Below are positions 1 to 10,969 of a stretch of DNA of 64,000 bases, one piece after another. Where the stretch lies: assembly GCF_036370855.1 (NCBI RefSeq), contig NC_088132.1:59372841-59436840 (forward strand), written 5' to 3'. The stretch's first letter is position 1. Each line of letters starts with the position of its first letter. This DNA is from Dromaius novaehollandiae. Lineage: Eukaryota; Chordata; Aves; Casuariiformes; Dromaiidae. A model generated the notes under the pieces. That model saw nothing but the letters and a program-made list of their open reading frames with translations, ran no database searches and was not told the origin of the DNA. The position numbers and the translations under genes are program-made.

Positions 1-3000
1 ATATACAAGTCAGGGGATCACTGAGCCAGAAATTTTTAGGAATTAGACAGATTCATTAGGACTTCTCTAAAGCCATACAGGACACCAAATCAAACCTCTG
101 TTTCAGAGTCTTGCTACATAAGTAGTTTCCTAAAGTTGCAGATCTGTTTCGATAGCTGAATTTTATAAAATAGAAGGTATCCTTTACAAGATCTAGATTT
201 TGGTCCTATCTGTACAGGTTGGGTCCATGCAAGTGATTTGAAGATTACAACGTTCATCTTTTAGCACTCAAGCGTAGCAATATTCTTCAAATCTAGATTT
301 GAACACCTAGATTTAAGGATGTTACTAAGGAGCAGAGGAGGACTGTTCAAACTTATTTTCTTGCTAAGTAAAGGCAGTAGTTTGTCAGAACCATAAGGGA
401 AATAGCAGATCTTCCCCTTTGCCTGGGAGCTTAGCTCTAAATTCACATTAATTCCCAACTCCCAAATGATAAAAGTAAGCAAGTCACAGCTGTTAGAGAA
501 AAGGTCCCTACAAAAGCTTTCATTACATTCCAGTAATAGAACTGTTCTAGCTTTTATTCCAATTTGATTTTTTAAACTCTAATTAATGTGGACCAAAAGG
601 GAGGACTGTTTTTTAATCTCACACTGTAACATAAGGTCACCAAATAAATAATTATCAGGAAAAGTAATCCGAGATTTTGAGTGGCCTATTAAGATTCATT
701 GTAAGTGACATGGAGACCATTTGCATCCAGACTTGAGGTAACTTGAGCATCTAAGAATTTGGTGCTCAAGATTCACAGAAATCCCATCAAAATGGATCAC
801 TACACAACCATGTGTGCCTCAGCACCCATGTCTTTCCAGAAGACTTCCCAAAGGCCCTGCGAGCTTTATTATTGTGTATAGACAGCCATGACACCCTCTA
901 AGATGTGTGGTGCTTCTGGAGAATGAAGTCTAGCTAAGATTTGAACCAGCAGGACATCACTTATTTGCAAGCATGGCCAATCCTTTCCTGCTAGGAAGCT
1001 AATTTCTACATAAATCTAGATGCGGAGCACTCTCGATGTCTGGGTATCAGGCTTGATAAAGCAGAGACAGGGAATTCCTGTATGCTCCGTAGAAGAACAA
1101 GAAACATGGAAGGGACGTAGAGCAGGTTGTTGACAAAGCACATGGAAAACAGAGTACCCAGAAACTGAAATTACATTAAGCCAACAGAAATTGTTCCTAA
1201 CTGCAGACTAACTCTGAATTTTAGTCACACAGAAGTCAGTCAAAAATCATAGCTAGTGCAAAAGCAGCGTGTAATGAACTCCTCGTTTCGAAGTGAATTA
1301 GCCAAGTAGCTGCTTAGGGTCCCAGTTACTGTATACAAGAACTTGACAAAGCTACACAGCATCCCTTATTTCCTGTGCCTCTTTTCACTAGCATGGAAAA
1401 CACCATGCATCCCAATAAGCCCCTACATGGCAGCATACTCCACAGTAAGTTACATGTTGGAGAAAACCTGACTAGTATTCTAAAGGACTTAAGCAGTAAA
1501 GTCTACAAGTCTTGAATTTTGTTGAAGACAACTAGAAAGTCAGAATCAATTTCACTTGCATTAACGTAGGAAAACAGGAGCCTCTTCACTGTTTTCTTGA
1601 ATATGGCACAGTACATTCTTTTAGGTTTTTGTACAGACAACCAGGGCTAGCAGATTAGCGGAAATGAACAGGCACAAGAAGTAGGAATTGTGAGAACACA
1701 TGCCAAAGATGATTTATTTCACCAACACGTCACTGTTAAGTGTTGACCATTTAAAGGTCATTCTTCAGTCTTCAAAACTAACAGAAGATCTCATTGTATA
1801 TACTGTTACAAGAATAGTTTCAAGATTAAGTATGGATTCAAGACTATAGTACACTGCTTACAGAATACCAGGAGTGGCATAAGAATAATTTAAAAGCATT
1901 AAGAAAAACCCACATTCAAGAACTTTGACAATACCACCTATTCTGGTTTTTACTATGAAAGACAGAAGTGGGGAAAAATGCCATTTCCCAATGAGCTGAG
2001 ACACTCAACCTAGTGCAGTCTCAGAAAAGAAGTTTCCAGACTTCAACTCCAGAACTGAGGAGTAAACTAGGACAGGCATAGCTGTGACTTTGGGTTTTTG
2101 TTTGTTTGTTTTTCTCCCTCTCCCTTTTCCCCCCCTCTTCCTCTTTTGAGCACTTCCTGCCTGGATAAACAGACACTACTGTAGCAAAAGGTAGCCTAAT
2201 CCACCTATAGCGATACTTCCCTTGTGCCAACCCAAGTATTTGTACAGCTGAGTAGTCAGCTAGGTTACTGCACTCATTTGACTCACTGAACAGTCAAAGG
2301 TTCATGCTACAGTAAAACCAACAGGAAAAGCAGTTCCCACCTTCTGCTGTCCCTGCTTATTTTTGGTGGTGGTGGGGGGGGGGGGTCAGCTTAAAACTTG
2401 ATGATCAAGATGCTGACAGTGGAATATAGCCATGGAGGTGGACAAAGTAGTGCCTGTGAACAGTCTGCAAGTATACGGAGGAAGAAGAAAAAACTGAGAG
2501 AAACTACGCATGTCAAGTTCCTCTCTCTAGTCAGGTAAAAACCATTAGTCAAAAATAGTCACGCTGACTGCTTAAGTCAGCTAACTTCATATCTACAGTT
2601 AAAAAAAATCACTACAAGATACTGGAAGTGTTATTATATGCTTGTATCTGGCAATCCAGCATGATCTATTGCATGCTTAAACAGCGTCTCCCTAGTCTAA
2701 TTTTTTTAATGACGACTGGCATTCACCAATATTGGCCACCAGAAAAATGTCTGAATGCAGTGTCTTGCTAGAAGCATATTTGTGATGCAGTTCCAGAAAA
2801 TCAATATAGTATTCAAACACAGTTCCATTACTTTACAGAATGAAGCAGACAACATTAATACTACCACCAGGGCTCTGTGTAGATGCAACAGAGCCCAACA
2901 TTGCATGTGCAAGGCCCAGATGGAATAAAACCACAGGTCCCTCTATTATCCTCTCCTCTCTAACCTGCCTGTCCTGAGCACGATACTTATTTTGGTGGAT

Positions 3001-6000
3001 CCTAAAGTGCTCAGTTGTGGACAAAAATCTAAGATACTCACAGTAGAACAGGGGAAGAGACCTACTATCAGAATAAGGTTAAAAGGAAAACCCAAACCTG
3101 ATTTTTAATAGTGCAATGTTTCCACACACATTGCGCCTTACCTTTAAGACTGGACACATTTGAGAAAGCCTTGCAGGGAGAACAGCATGAAACCCTGAAC
3201 TAGAAAGCCTGCAGAAAAAGTTCTGCGAGAGCATAATGCTTTCACATAAGTAGGGCCTTTAAATACACATTTTACCTAGCATGGTATCTTAAGAAAAAAA
3301 GGGAATGAACTGAGTTCTCTATTTTTTTAAATAATACAGAATAGTTTGTCCTCTTATCCATTGTCAGTTTCCTGTTACTATGACTATAACCACACACATG
3401 TGGAAGCCTGAGATTTCAGAGCTTCTAAACACACAACACCCACTTTCTCTTGAGAGAGTACAGAGTTGTCTCAGACATGAAAGGCACATTGTTAAAACCA
3501 AAGCACGCTGAAATTCCATATATAAAGGACATCCAAATCAAGCCTGCCACAAATAAGAGTTCCAGGTCTGATCTCAGTCTCTTTGGGCGTCTCTACAAAA
3601 CAGTCACTCCCTTACCAGATGCCTCAAAGTATAATTTCTGAAAGAGAAGAGCCATCATCCCCTGACACTTACTGAAGGCCTAAACAACTTCAAAAATCAA
3701 AGATAACTGAGTGGGAAACTGTAGTTAGACATAACTTTAAAAGCTAAGTTTCTAGTCTGTAAGAAGTGTTCCTATTGTTTAGTCAGTCATTGATCTGGAA
3801 TACACCAGAAAACCACGAGCTTAGCTAGAAACATGTTCCAGGGACCTATACTAACGAGAAACTGTTAGTAAACCAGTGTTACATCACTAGATAATGCTCT
3901 TCTCTTTGCAGTACACTGATGCATAGACATAGACTTGAACAGTTCTGATTTAAAGAGTTATCAGCTAAGAGCTTTAAATCAAATTACAGTCTTAAAAGAC
4001 AACAATAATAAATATTATCCAATGAACCTTCCATAAAAGTGGTATCTTGCTCCCAGGTTAGAACTAACTTCTTCCACTTACTTTTATTCATTACCACAGC
4101 TGAGCTCATTGCCTTTCCCTGATTAGAACTGATAGTTACATTGTTACAAGTTATTACAGTCTCTACAGCTTTAAAACTACATATTTCCTCAGGTATTGGC
4201 ATGACATCTGGTTCTGAGTCCTGCAAGATAATAGACTTGGGGTAGGGCAAACATTATTTGGGAGAGAGACATCACAAGAACACACACACAAGACATTCAT
4301 CTGATACTTGTCTTGAGATAGAGTAAAAATAATCTCAAGATGAATGAGAAGGATCCCAATTTCCTGCAGAGCTAGGACTCCACCAAAAGAGATGGTCTAT
4401 ACAACCTTTATAATACATGGCAACATGGAAACAGATCAATTGCAATCCTAAGGTATTTTTAATATCATTATTAAATCTGCATGAAGGCCAACCACCATGT
4501 CATTCAGGAGGCTGGTTTATGCATTGCCAGGCCAGAAGAGCTGTTTCAGTTTTTTCATGCTTATTTCATGGTCATAAAACCACTGTGACAGAAGATAATT
4601 TCAGCATGGTAGAGGTCTCCACATGTTACTGCCTGACAGTCTTCTATGAAGCATTTCAAGCTGATTCACATAAAATCCATCTATCTAGGTATTTATACCT
4701 TACCCATTTAGCAATTTTTCAGATAATCAGGTTTTGCAGGTGTTACTATAGATAAGTAATGTTGATCTGTTTTTGTTGCACTCTATGCACTGCCACAGAA
4801 GATGGTGTAAACTACTCTGCTGCCATAGTTTTCCACCCCCCAATAAGTGCCTCATTTTACCCTTAAGTTAGCAAAATGACCACGAATTTCAGTAACACTA
4901 AACTACTGCCAAGATGCCATACTTTCTGCTGCATTATCTGCAACATTTCTGTGTCAGAGAAGCACAGCTGATGTAAGGGACTATTCTAAGAGGAAGTTTT
5001 GAGAGAGCTAGAGCTGCATCATTTATCTGTATGGGAAGGAAAAGGCCAGGTTGAAGAACTTAAGTGAGGTCAAGTTCAGCTGGTAACCATGCTTCTGGCT
5101 CCTAGGTATATAGGATTAGACACCAACAGCTTTACAGCACTGTCTTGCTACCCAGCTAGAGAAAGAGAACTGAAAATTTTAAGGACCAAACGTTGGTTTA
5201 GAAAGATCTTAAAAAAAAAAAAAGTCAACAGGTAGTGAACCAAGAAGTGAATTCTTGAAAGTACGTCTACAGAGTAGTTTCCACAGCAAAATTCATCTAT
5301 CCCATACGCACAAACAAAATAGCATTTCACACTTCATTTTAAAGCTTCAAAATGGTTTTGTAAATGTTATTACATTCTAGAGTTTAGAATCAGCATGATT
5401 TCCCAGTTCTCCTACACCTCTACTATCCTCTCTTTAAAATGGCATCCTACGTCATGAATGTGTTTTAAATGTGTTTAAAATGCATTTGACTAATGCCCCA
5501 TCCTTCAACAACTGTGAGAGTAGCAGACCAACTAGTAACAGCCATTTTCCCCTCAACTGCCACCCCCCATATTTCTAGGGGACTACAAGCCTAATAAGCA
5601 CATCCTAAAATACCCATCATCCACAATATTCTCTAGCCAACTTAAGAACCCTAGATTCTAATTCTGCCATCTCAAATTGACATATATCATAACTATCTTT
5701 GTTAAGATAACACACTAAATATAGTCCAACAAAAGTAAAGAGTAGCTAAAGTCTTTCTAAAGACAACTTGATTAACATGACGTGACAGAGACAAGCACAT
5801 CTTACGGAAGTTTTTACTTATAATGCCTTGATCATTCAGCAAGAGCAAAAGGAAAAGCTAGTAAGGTAAATCTGGACATTTGTTCACAGCATAAAGGGCC
5901 ATTAAGGAACACAGTTATGGAGAGACTACTGATTAATAAACCAGGCCTTAATCCAGGAGATTAAATTTAACAGAACACCAGATTCTCAACCTTACCACCA

Positions 6001-9000
6001 TCCATGGCTGTGCAGCTTCCATACTGCATGAAGTGTATTTATTCTAGTCTGAGCAATGACTACACTGTAATCCACAAATATTAATCCCTGACTCCTCTGC
6101 ACCTGACTGAACTAGAAATAGTTCCACGGATCAGTAAAATAAGGTAACGGATTGCAGTTTTTAACATGTTATTTTTCCGATCTGTGTACATTAAGGGAAT
6201 AATCTGGACTACTAATATACATTGAGTACATTTACTTAAGATCGATTATATTAAAAAATCTTGAAGAAATAAACTTCTGCTCAGAAAAGTCTAATTGCTC
6301 AATACTGGTAAATTTTGTATTGCTCAATATTGGCAATACAAAAGACACACTATGAATGAGGACAGAAGATACGGAGGTCTTTTGATTTATATTAAAAAAA
6401 AAAAAAATTTCCTGCTGAAGAACACTACATTCAGTGGTGTCAACCCAACAGAAAGGCCTGCACAAATAAATGTGTTTATCACATGACAGCAGTTAATGAT
6501 AAGAGTTTCTCTTTATGCAAAAGAAATGAGGAACCGGGAAATAAGGAGAGAGCTCAGGTAGAGGAGAAGAAGTGGACATCCTATGCTAGAGTGTCCGGTC
6601 TGCACAGTCTTGGAGGTTTGACTCATTTACCTTTTCCTGTGAGATAAGAGGGAAACCCAAAGACATACGAGATACAGCACAAACAAGAATTGCTCCTAAA
6701 CTACTGGACCCTATATACCATTGTGAAGTTTCATGTTTCTCAAAATAAACATTTAACAGCAGCAGTTTTAGAGACCAGTCACCCACAGTTTGGTATTCAC
6801 CATGTACACAGCACATGATCAGCTTGCTTGCCTCATGATATTCAATGAGCTGAACAGGCTGAACTACACTTAATATGTAAGACTAAATAATACATAAGAC
6901 TAAATAAGCCACTGCTATTTTGGTAAGCCACTTCCTTTCCCTCATCACAACTTTTTTTGTGTTCTAGTTATTGGAATAGGTAAACTCTTCACACAGCCAG
7001 GTACTACAAGCTCAATTTACAAGCTTAAGAAGGATAGCAGTACCTATTAAATAGTGAGTATAGTACACTGACCGTTGTCTGGCCAAGTACATGGATTATC
7101 AAACATTTTACTGTGCAATTTATTTCTAGAGGGCTTAATTTAAAGAACTTAGTAGAACATCAAAATTTTTTTTTTGTGAATTAATGTTAAGAGTCTAGTG
7201 TATTTTGCTCTCTAAACACCCTGAAATCCATGGGCAATTGCATTTAGATGCTAACGCAAAATAGCTTTTGAAATAGGATCTCTGCTCTGAACATTAGCAA
7301 ATGACCTATTCTTAACAGAGAGATCCACAGAGCTGGTGTTTACCCTGGCTCAGATGCACTCACTCACAGTTAAATAGCAGACAGCTTATTAGTAACACCT
7401 ACCTACAGTTCTCATTCTCCTTAAAAGGTGTTCTGTAAAAAAAATTCTATATTGCAATATCCCAACATGTACTGTCTAAAGACTATTCAGAGTATGTGCC
7501 AGCAAGTTTTGCCTTCCTGACCTCAATGGGTAAGATACTGCTTAAAGAGCATCTTACAACAACTTCACCCTATTTCTCCAACTATTTTTTTTTAATAGAT
7601 ATTTAGTATTTAGGAGTATTTCTACTCCCTCTGCACACAGATACTGATTTATACTGTTTGTTAAGAAGCTACCACACTAGAACACCAGAAGTACTGGAAC
7701 TCGTGAAATGGAATCTTTCCTTTTTAGAAGTCAGGTTTTGTTTCTAAAAATGCTAAATTTAATTCTAGAGAAAGTAAAAAGCTTGTTACTCTTCAACAAT
7801 TCCTCGGTATTAGCAATAGGATGTACTTAACTAACCTATCTACAAACACAATACCAATTTGAAATAAACAAGATGTTTTCCATTATTTGAGTTAAATAAG
7901 CTATATAATTCTGTGTTGGCTTAGTAGTTTTAAGAGTACATCCCATAAATACTATACTCTCATTAGGCTTTTGAAATGCCGCATTATCACTTTCTTGAAT
8001 ATTGTCTCCATGTAGACAGCTGCAAGCTAAGAACAGCTTGGGCTTATTTTGTGGGGTTTTTGGGTTTTTTTGTTTTGTTTTTTTTTTGGTTTTTTTTTTG
8101 TATGGAAGAGGAGACAACAGGAGAAAAAGAGTTAGCCTAAGAAGTTATTCCATCCTACATCTTGTATGGTGTGCCCTGGTGACTAGGATGGAGCCAAGGA
8201 CCCAGCTCTTGTTGCCCTGTAATTAAGAAAGTTAATACTTTGAGAAATCAAAGTCTCTTTAATAGCTTCTGAGGAGGAAAAAAAGAAAATTTTCACTTCC
8301 AGATCAGTGTACTAATGTGAAAAATTCCTGAACGACCAAAAAGACATGTTGCAAATTTTAAACTTTGAAGCATGTGTTTATATGAATAATGTAATAACAA
8401 TTTCTTAACAATTTCTGAGACTTTAATACATTGAGGACCTGCCTCCACCTTGTAGTCAGCCAAATCATGACTGGGTTTCTGCTGCTTTTGAATATGGATG
8501 AGTTTCCATTCCATTCAGGGGTTATCAGGCAAGCACGGCAGAAGGGTTTGTTTCATGAACTCACTATGAAAATCACTAAGAATACAACGGTGGGAAGTTT
8601 TCACGGGTATCTAAGTCACTCTGATATCTAGTAAATGAGATGCAATGAGTTTTCTTTAAAAAAAATTTCTCCATTCTTGGTTTTTTTAGAACCTCAAATG
8701 GAAGACCCAGGTTACCTAGGGGACCTGCTATGAAGCAGGTTTCTGTAACAGAAGCCTTCCTCACTATACTGAGGAATTCGCACATTTATTTTATATTCAC
8801 CGAAGACTCCACAAGAGCTAAAGCAAGTCTTCGCTGCTCCAAAGTTTCACCATGTCACACCGAGCAAAAGCAGGTGCTTCCGGGCTGCCCATCCGTAAGA
8901 GACCGGGGAAAACTCTCCCAGGCGGGGATCCGCAAGCCGCGGCGGCTCCCCCAGCGTTGCGCTGCGGCTACGGCGGGGAGAGCCTCCGCACGCCCGCACG

Positions 9001-9200
9001 CAGCGCCCGCACGCGGCGCGCCGCCGCCTCGCACCGGCTCTACGCGCACCGCCAGCCCCAACGGGCGCGCTGCCCCCCGCCGCCGAAGCCCCGGCCTCTG
9101 CTGCGCGCCCGGCGGCACCTGCCCGAGCAGCCGCTGCCGCTGCCCCCGCCCGGCCCCCCGGCGCGCCCCGCCGAGCCCGGCGGCCCCGCGAGATCCTTAC
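1..9200 (-). other. HOMER1: HOMER1 intron 1 (5' part)
   Basis: This AT-rich stretch lies directly downstream (minus strand) of the putative HOMER1 exon 1 donor at 9200-9199. I found no exon of any recognisable protein on either strand. Open frames here are short and have no family resemblance. Visible simple sequence includes a run of 12 G at 2374-2385, a T/G-rich tract at 8055-8100, and a 16-bp near-duplicate at 6294-6309 and 6319-6334. HOMER1 intron 1 is long in other vertebrates, so the absence of exon 2 (start of the EVH1 domain) is expected. The assignment depends entirely on the exon 1 call. Confidence 0.6.
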
Positions 9201-10390
9201 CCCATGGCGGCCGGCGGCGCCGGGCACCGGCGGTGCCGCGCGGGCCGCGTCCCCGGGGCGCTCCTCGCCGCGCCGCGCCTCGCCGCGCCGGCAGCTCCGC
9301 AGCCCCGTGGCGGCGGGCCGCTGCGCTGGGCTCGCCGTGCTGTGCCGCGCAGGCCCGGGGGGCCGCGCCGCCGGCTCGCAGCCGCCGGGCCGAGCGGGGC
9401 CGCCCGCGCCCTAGGCAGCGCCCCCCGCGGGCCGGGCTCCCATGGCCGCCGGCCGCGCTAGGCGCCCGCAGGCAGCGGCTCCGGGCCCCGGCGGGCGGCG
9501 GCGGCTCCGGGGGCTGGCGGGTCCCCTGCTGCGGGCAGACGGGGCGGCTCTCGCCTTCTCCGCGCCGGGCCGGCTGCGGCGCTTCTGGCCGGGAGCTGCG
9601 CGGCCGCCGAGGGCTCCGCGCGCCTCAGAGGCGGAGCGGGATGGGGCTGGCGGTGCGCGCAGAGCTCCACGCCGCCGCTCCCCCTAGCACCCCCGCCGGC
9701 AGCGCGGCGGCCACCGAGGCATCTTCCCGAGGAGGCAGAGCGAGCCGCTGCTCCGGCGCTGGCATCAGGATCCCGACGTGCGGCGGCGAGCGGCGGGCTG
9801 CGGCCGCGCGTCCCCGCGGGCACCGGGGGCCGCGCTCCCCCGATCCGCCCGCCCGCCCACCCCCGCTTGCGGAGACGCGGGGCGCCGCTCCTCCTTCCCG
9901 CGGCGGCGGGTCCGCTGCTCGCCGTCACGCCTTCTCCTGCGGCGAGCGGGCGGGCATCGTCCTGGGGCGCGGCGGGTCGGTCGCTACCGACGGCCGGCGG
10001 GAGGGGCCGCCGAGCCCCGCACTCCTCTGCGGCGGGCCCGCGGTTCAGCCCCGCCGGTGGGACGGCGGGAGGGAGGGAGCGCCGCGCCAGGCGGTGCCCA
10101 GCTGCTCCGGCGTCCCCGAGCCGCTTCCAGTGCCCGCTCGCGGCCCCCGCCTCCGCCTCACACCGCCGCCGCCGCCCGCCCGTCCTCTCGCGGTGGGCAG
10201 GCGCAGCCGCCGCCGCCGCGCTGAGCCCGCGCCCCCGTCCCGCTCCCGCCGCGGGAAGCGCCGCGCTCGCTCGCTCGCTCGCTCGCTCGCCCGCCCGCCC
10301 GCCCGCCCGCAGCCCCGCCGCGCCCGGCGCCCTACAGCCCGCCGCGCGCGGCCGCCCCGCTCCTACTCGCGGCGGCACCTGCCCGCTCTG
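9201..10390 (-). CDS. HOMER1: HOMER1 exon 1: long 5' leader plus first five coding bases
   Basis: HOMER1 is a postsynaptic scaffold whose N-terminal EVH1 domain binds mGluR1/5, IP3 and ryanodine receptors and Shank. Only the very start is here. On the minus strand an ideal Kozak context, GCCGCCATGG (ATG at 9205-9203), is followed after ATGGG by the donor GTAAGG (GT at 9200-9199). Known HOMER1 proteins begin Met-Gly-Glu, and a split after ATGGG fits that start. The exon's 5' end near 10390 is inferred from the TATA-like box at 10421-10414, giving a leader of about 1.2 kb that is GC-rich and contains four short uORFs. The adjacent divergent TENT2 gene supports the identity, because HOMER1 and TENT2 are neighbours in vertebrates. 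Exon 2 is outside the window, so the call rests on start site, splice phase, promoter type and synteny. Confidence 0.65.
9411..9443 (-). promoter_or_regulatory. HOMER1: uORF 4 in HOMER1 leader (10 codons)
   Basis: ATG at 9443-9441 in a strong context (GCGGCCATGG; G at -3 and +4). It reads ten codons to TAG at 9413-9411 and ends about 205 bases before the main start. It is the upstream start most likely to capture scanning ribosomes. Confidence 0.5.
9625..9765 (-). promoter_or_regulatory. HOMER1: uORF 2 in HOMER1 leader (46 codons)
   Basis: ATG at 9765-9763 reads 46 codons to TGA at 9627-9625. It is the longest ATG-initiated upstream frame in the leader. The translation is A/P/R-rich with no recognisable domain, so any role would be regulatory. 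Confidence 0.45.
9684..9722 (-). promoter_or_regulatory. HOMER1: uORF 3 in HOMER1 leader (12 codons)
   Basis: ATG at 9722-9720, stop TAG at 9686-9684. A at -3 gives a moderate context. It lies inside uORF 2 in a different frame, so the two cannot both be read by one ribosome pass. Confidence 0.45.
9925..9957 (-). promoter_or_regulatory. HOMER1: uORF 1 in HOMER1 leader (10 codons)
   Basis: ATG at 9957-9955 reads ten codons to TGA at 9927-9925. It is the first ATG downstream of the inferred transcription start near 10390. A further ATG at 10397-10395 probably lies just upstream of the start site. Confidence 0.45.
10264..10310. repeat. Compound tetranucleotide repeat (CGCT)n-(CGCC)n
   Basis: About six CGCT units run directly into about five CGCC units. 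It lies inside the HOMER1 5' leader, where the transcript would carry AGCG/GGCG repeats. It is a likely length-variable site and could add to leader structure. Confidence 0.85.
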
Positions 10391-10410
10391 CCTCCATCCT
10401 CCGCCCGAGG

Positions 10411-10545
10411 AGCTTTAAATAGGACACGTCACCGCGTTCCCCTACGCACCGGCGTCACACACCGCTCCCGGCGCTGACGTCACTGGGGTGCGGGGGATGA
10501 TGTCAGAGTGCTCCACGCCGCCGGAAGCGCTTCTATAATAGGGAA
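10411..10545 (-). promoter_or_regulatory. HOMER1: HOMER1 core promoter with CRE cluster
   Basis: Reading toward HOMER1, there is a CRE variant TGACATCA (10505-10498), a perfect palindromic CRE TGACGTCA (10475-10482), half-site TGACG cores near 10453-10457 and 10427-10431, then TATTTAAA (10421-10414). Transcription would start near 10390. CREB/ATF sites near a TATA box are typical of activity-induced genes, and HOMER1 (source of the immediate-early Homer1a form) is known to respond to synaptic activity. A second TATA-like element, TATAATA (10534-10540), lies in the opposite orientation at the far edge and is also a one-mismatch CArG box (CTATAATAGG, 10533-10542). Motifs are seen directly; function is inferred. 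Confidence 0.65.
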
Positions 10546-10969
10546 TGGCGGCGGGGGGAGAGGCGAAGGAGGGCTCGGGGCCCGGCGCCGCGCCGCGCGG
10601 CCGCCTCCGTGCGCCTCCCCGGGGCGCCGCCGCCGCCGCCCACCCCCGCCCCCCGCGGCGCCGTCTCCACGGCAACGCCGCGCGCGCCCGCCGCCGCGCT
10701 CGGGCTCGGGCCCGCGCCGCGCCCGCCGCCGCCGCCCCCGGCCGCCGGGGCGCGCCCGAGCCGCCCTGGGCCGGCGCCGCGCGAGTACCGCTGCGGCGCG
10801 GGGCTGGGGCCGCCGAGCAGAACCGGGCCAAGCTGCCCGCCGCGGGGAAGCCGCGGGCTCCGCGGCCCCGGGCGGCAGCAGCTTGTCAGCCCTCTGCCGC
10901 GGGCCTGGGAATGACGGGCGCAGCGCTCCGAGTGTGCCTGGTCCTGCTCCCGAGACACCTGCCTAGCAC

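Larger units (their letters stand above)
8880..10960. other. HOMER1: CpG island covering the HOMER1 promoter and first exon
   Basis: About 2.1 kb of extremely G+C-rich, CpG-dense DNA rises abruptly from AT-rich flanks. It carries many GC boxes and GCC/CGG runs, for example around 10140-10230 and 10620-10745. Lack of AT-rich stop codons lets very long open frames appear on both strands. These are compositional, with R/P/A/G-rich translations and no domain, and are not annotated as genes. The island extends about 400 bp beyond the core promoter on the side away from HOMER1, which would suit divergent transcription. Confidence 0.9.

Noticed and set aside
8041..8110. Lys/Pro-rich 'protein' on the minus strand
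   Set aside because: It is the translation of a T/G homopolymer-rich tract; a simple repeat.
8847..9227. 126-codon minus-strand frame overlapping the HOMER1 start
   Set aside because: Starts at GTG (9227) and is out of frame with the Kozak ATG at 9205; it reads through the splice donor into the intron.
9458..10378. 306-codon open frame on the HOMER1 sense strand covering most of the leader
   Set aside because: It begins with GTG, not ATG, and reflects base composition. The real upstream ATGs open only short frames.
8852..10477. 541-codon ATG-initiated open frame on the plus strand across the HOMER1 CpG island
   Set aside because: The DNA is so GC-rich that stop codons are scarce; other frames on both strands are also long. 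The translation is R/P/A/G-rich with no domain, and it is antisense to the HOMER1 leader and promoter.
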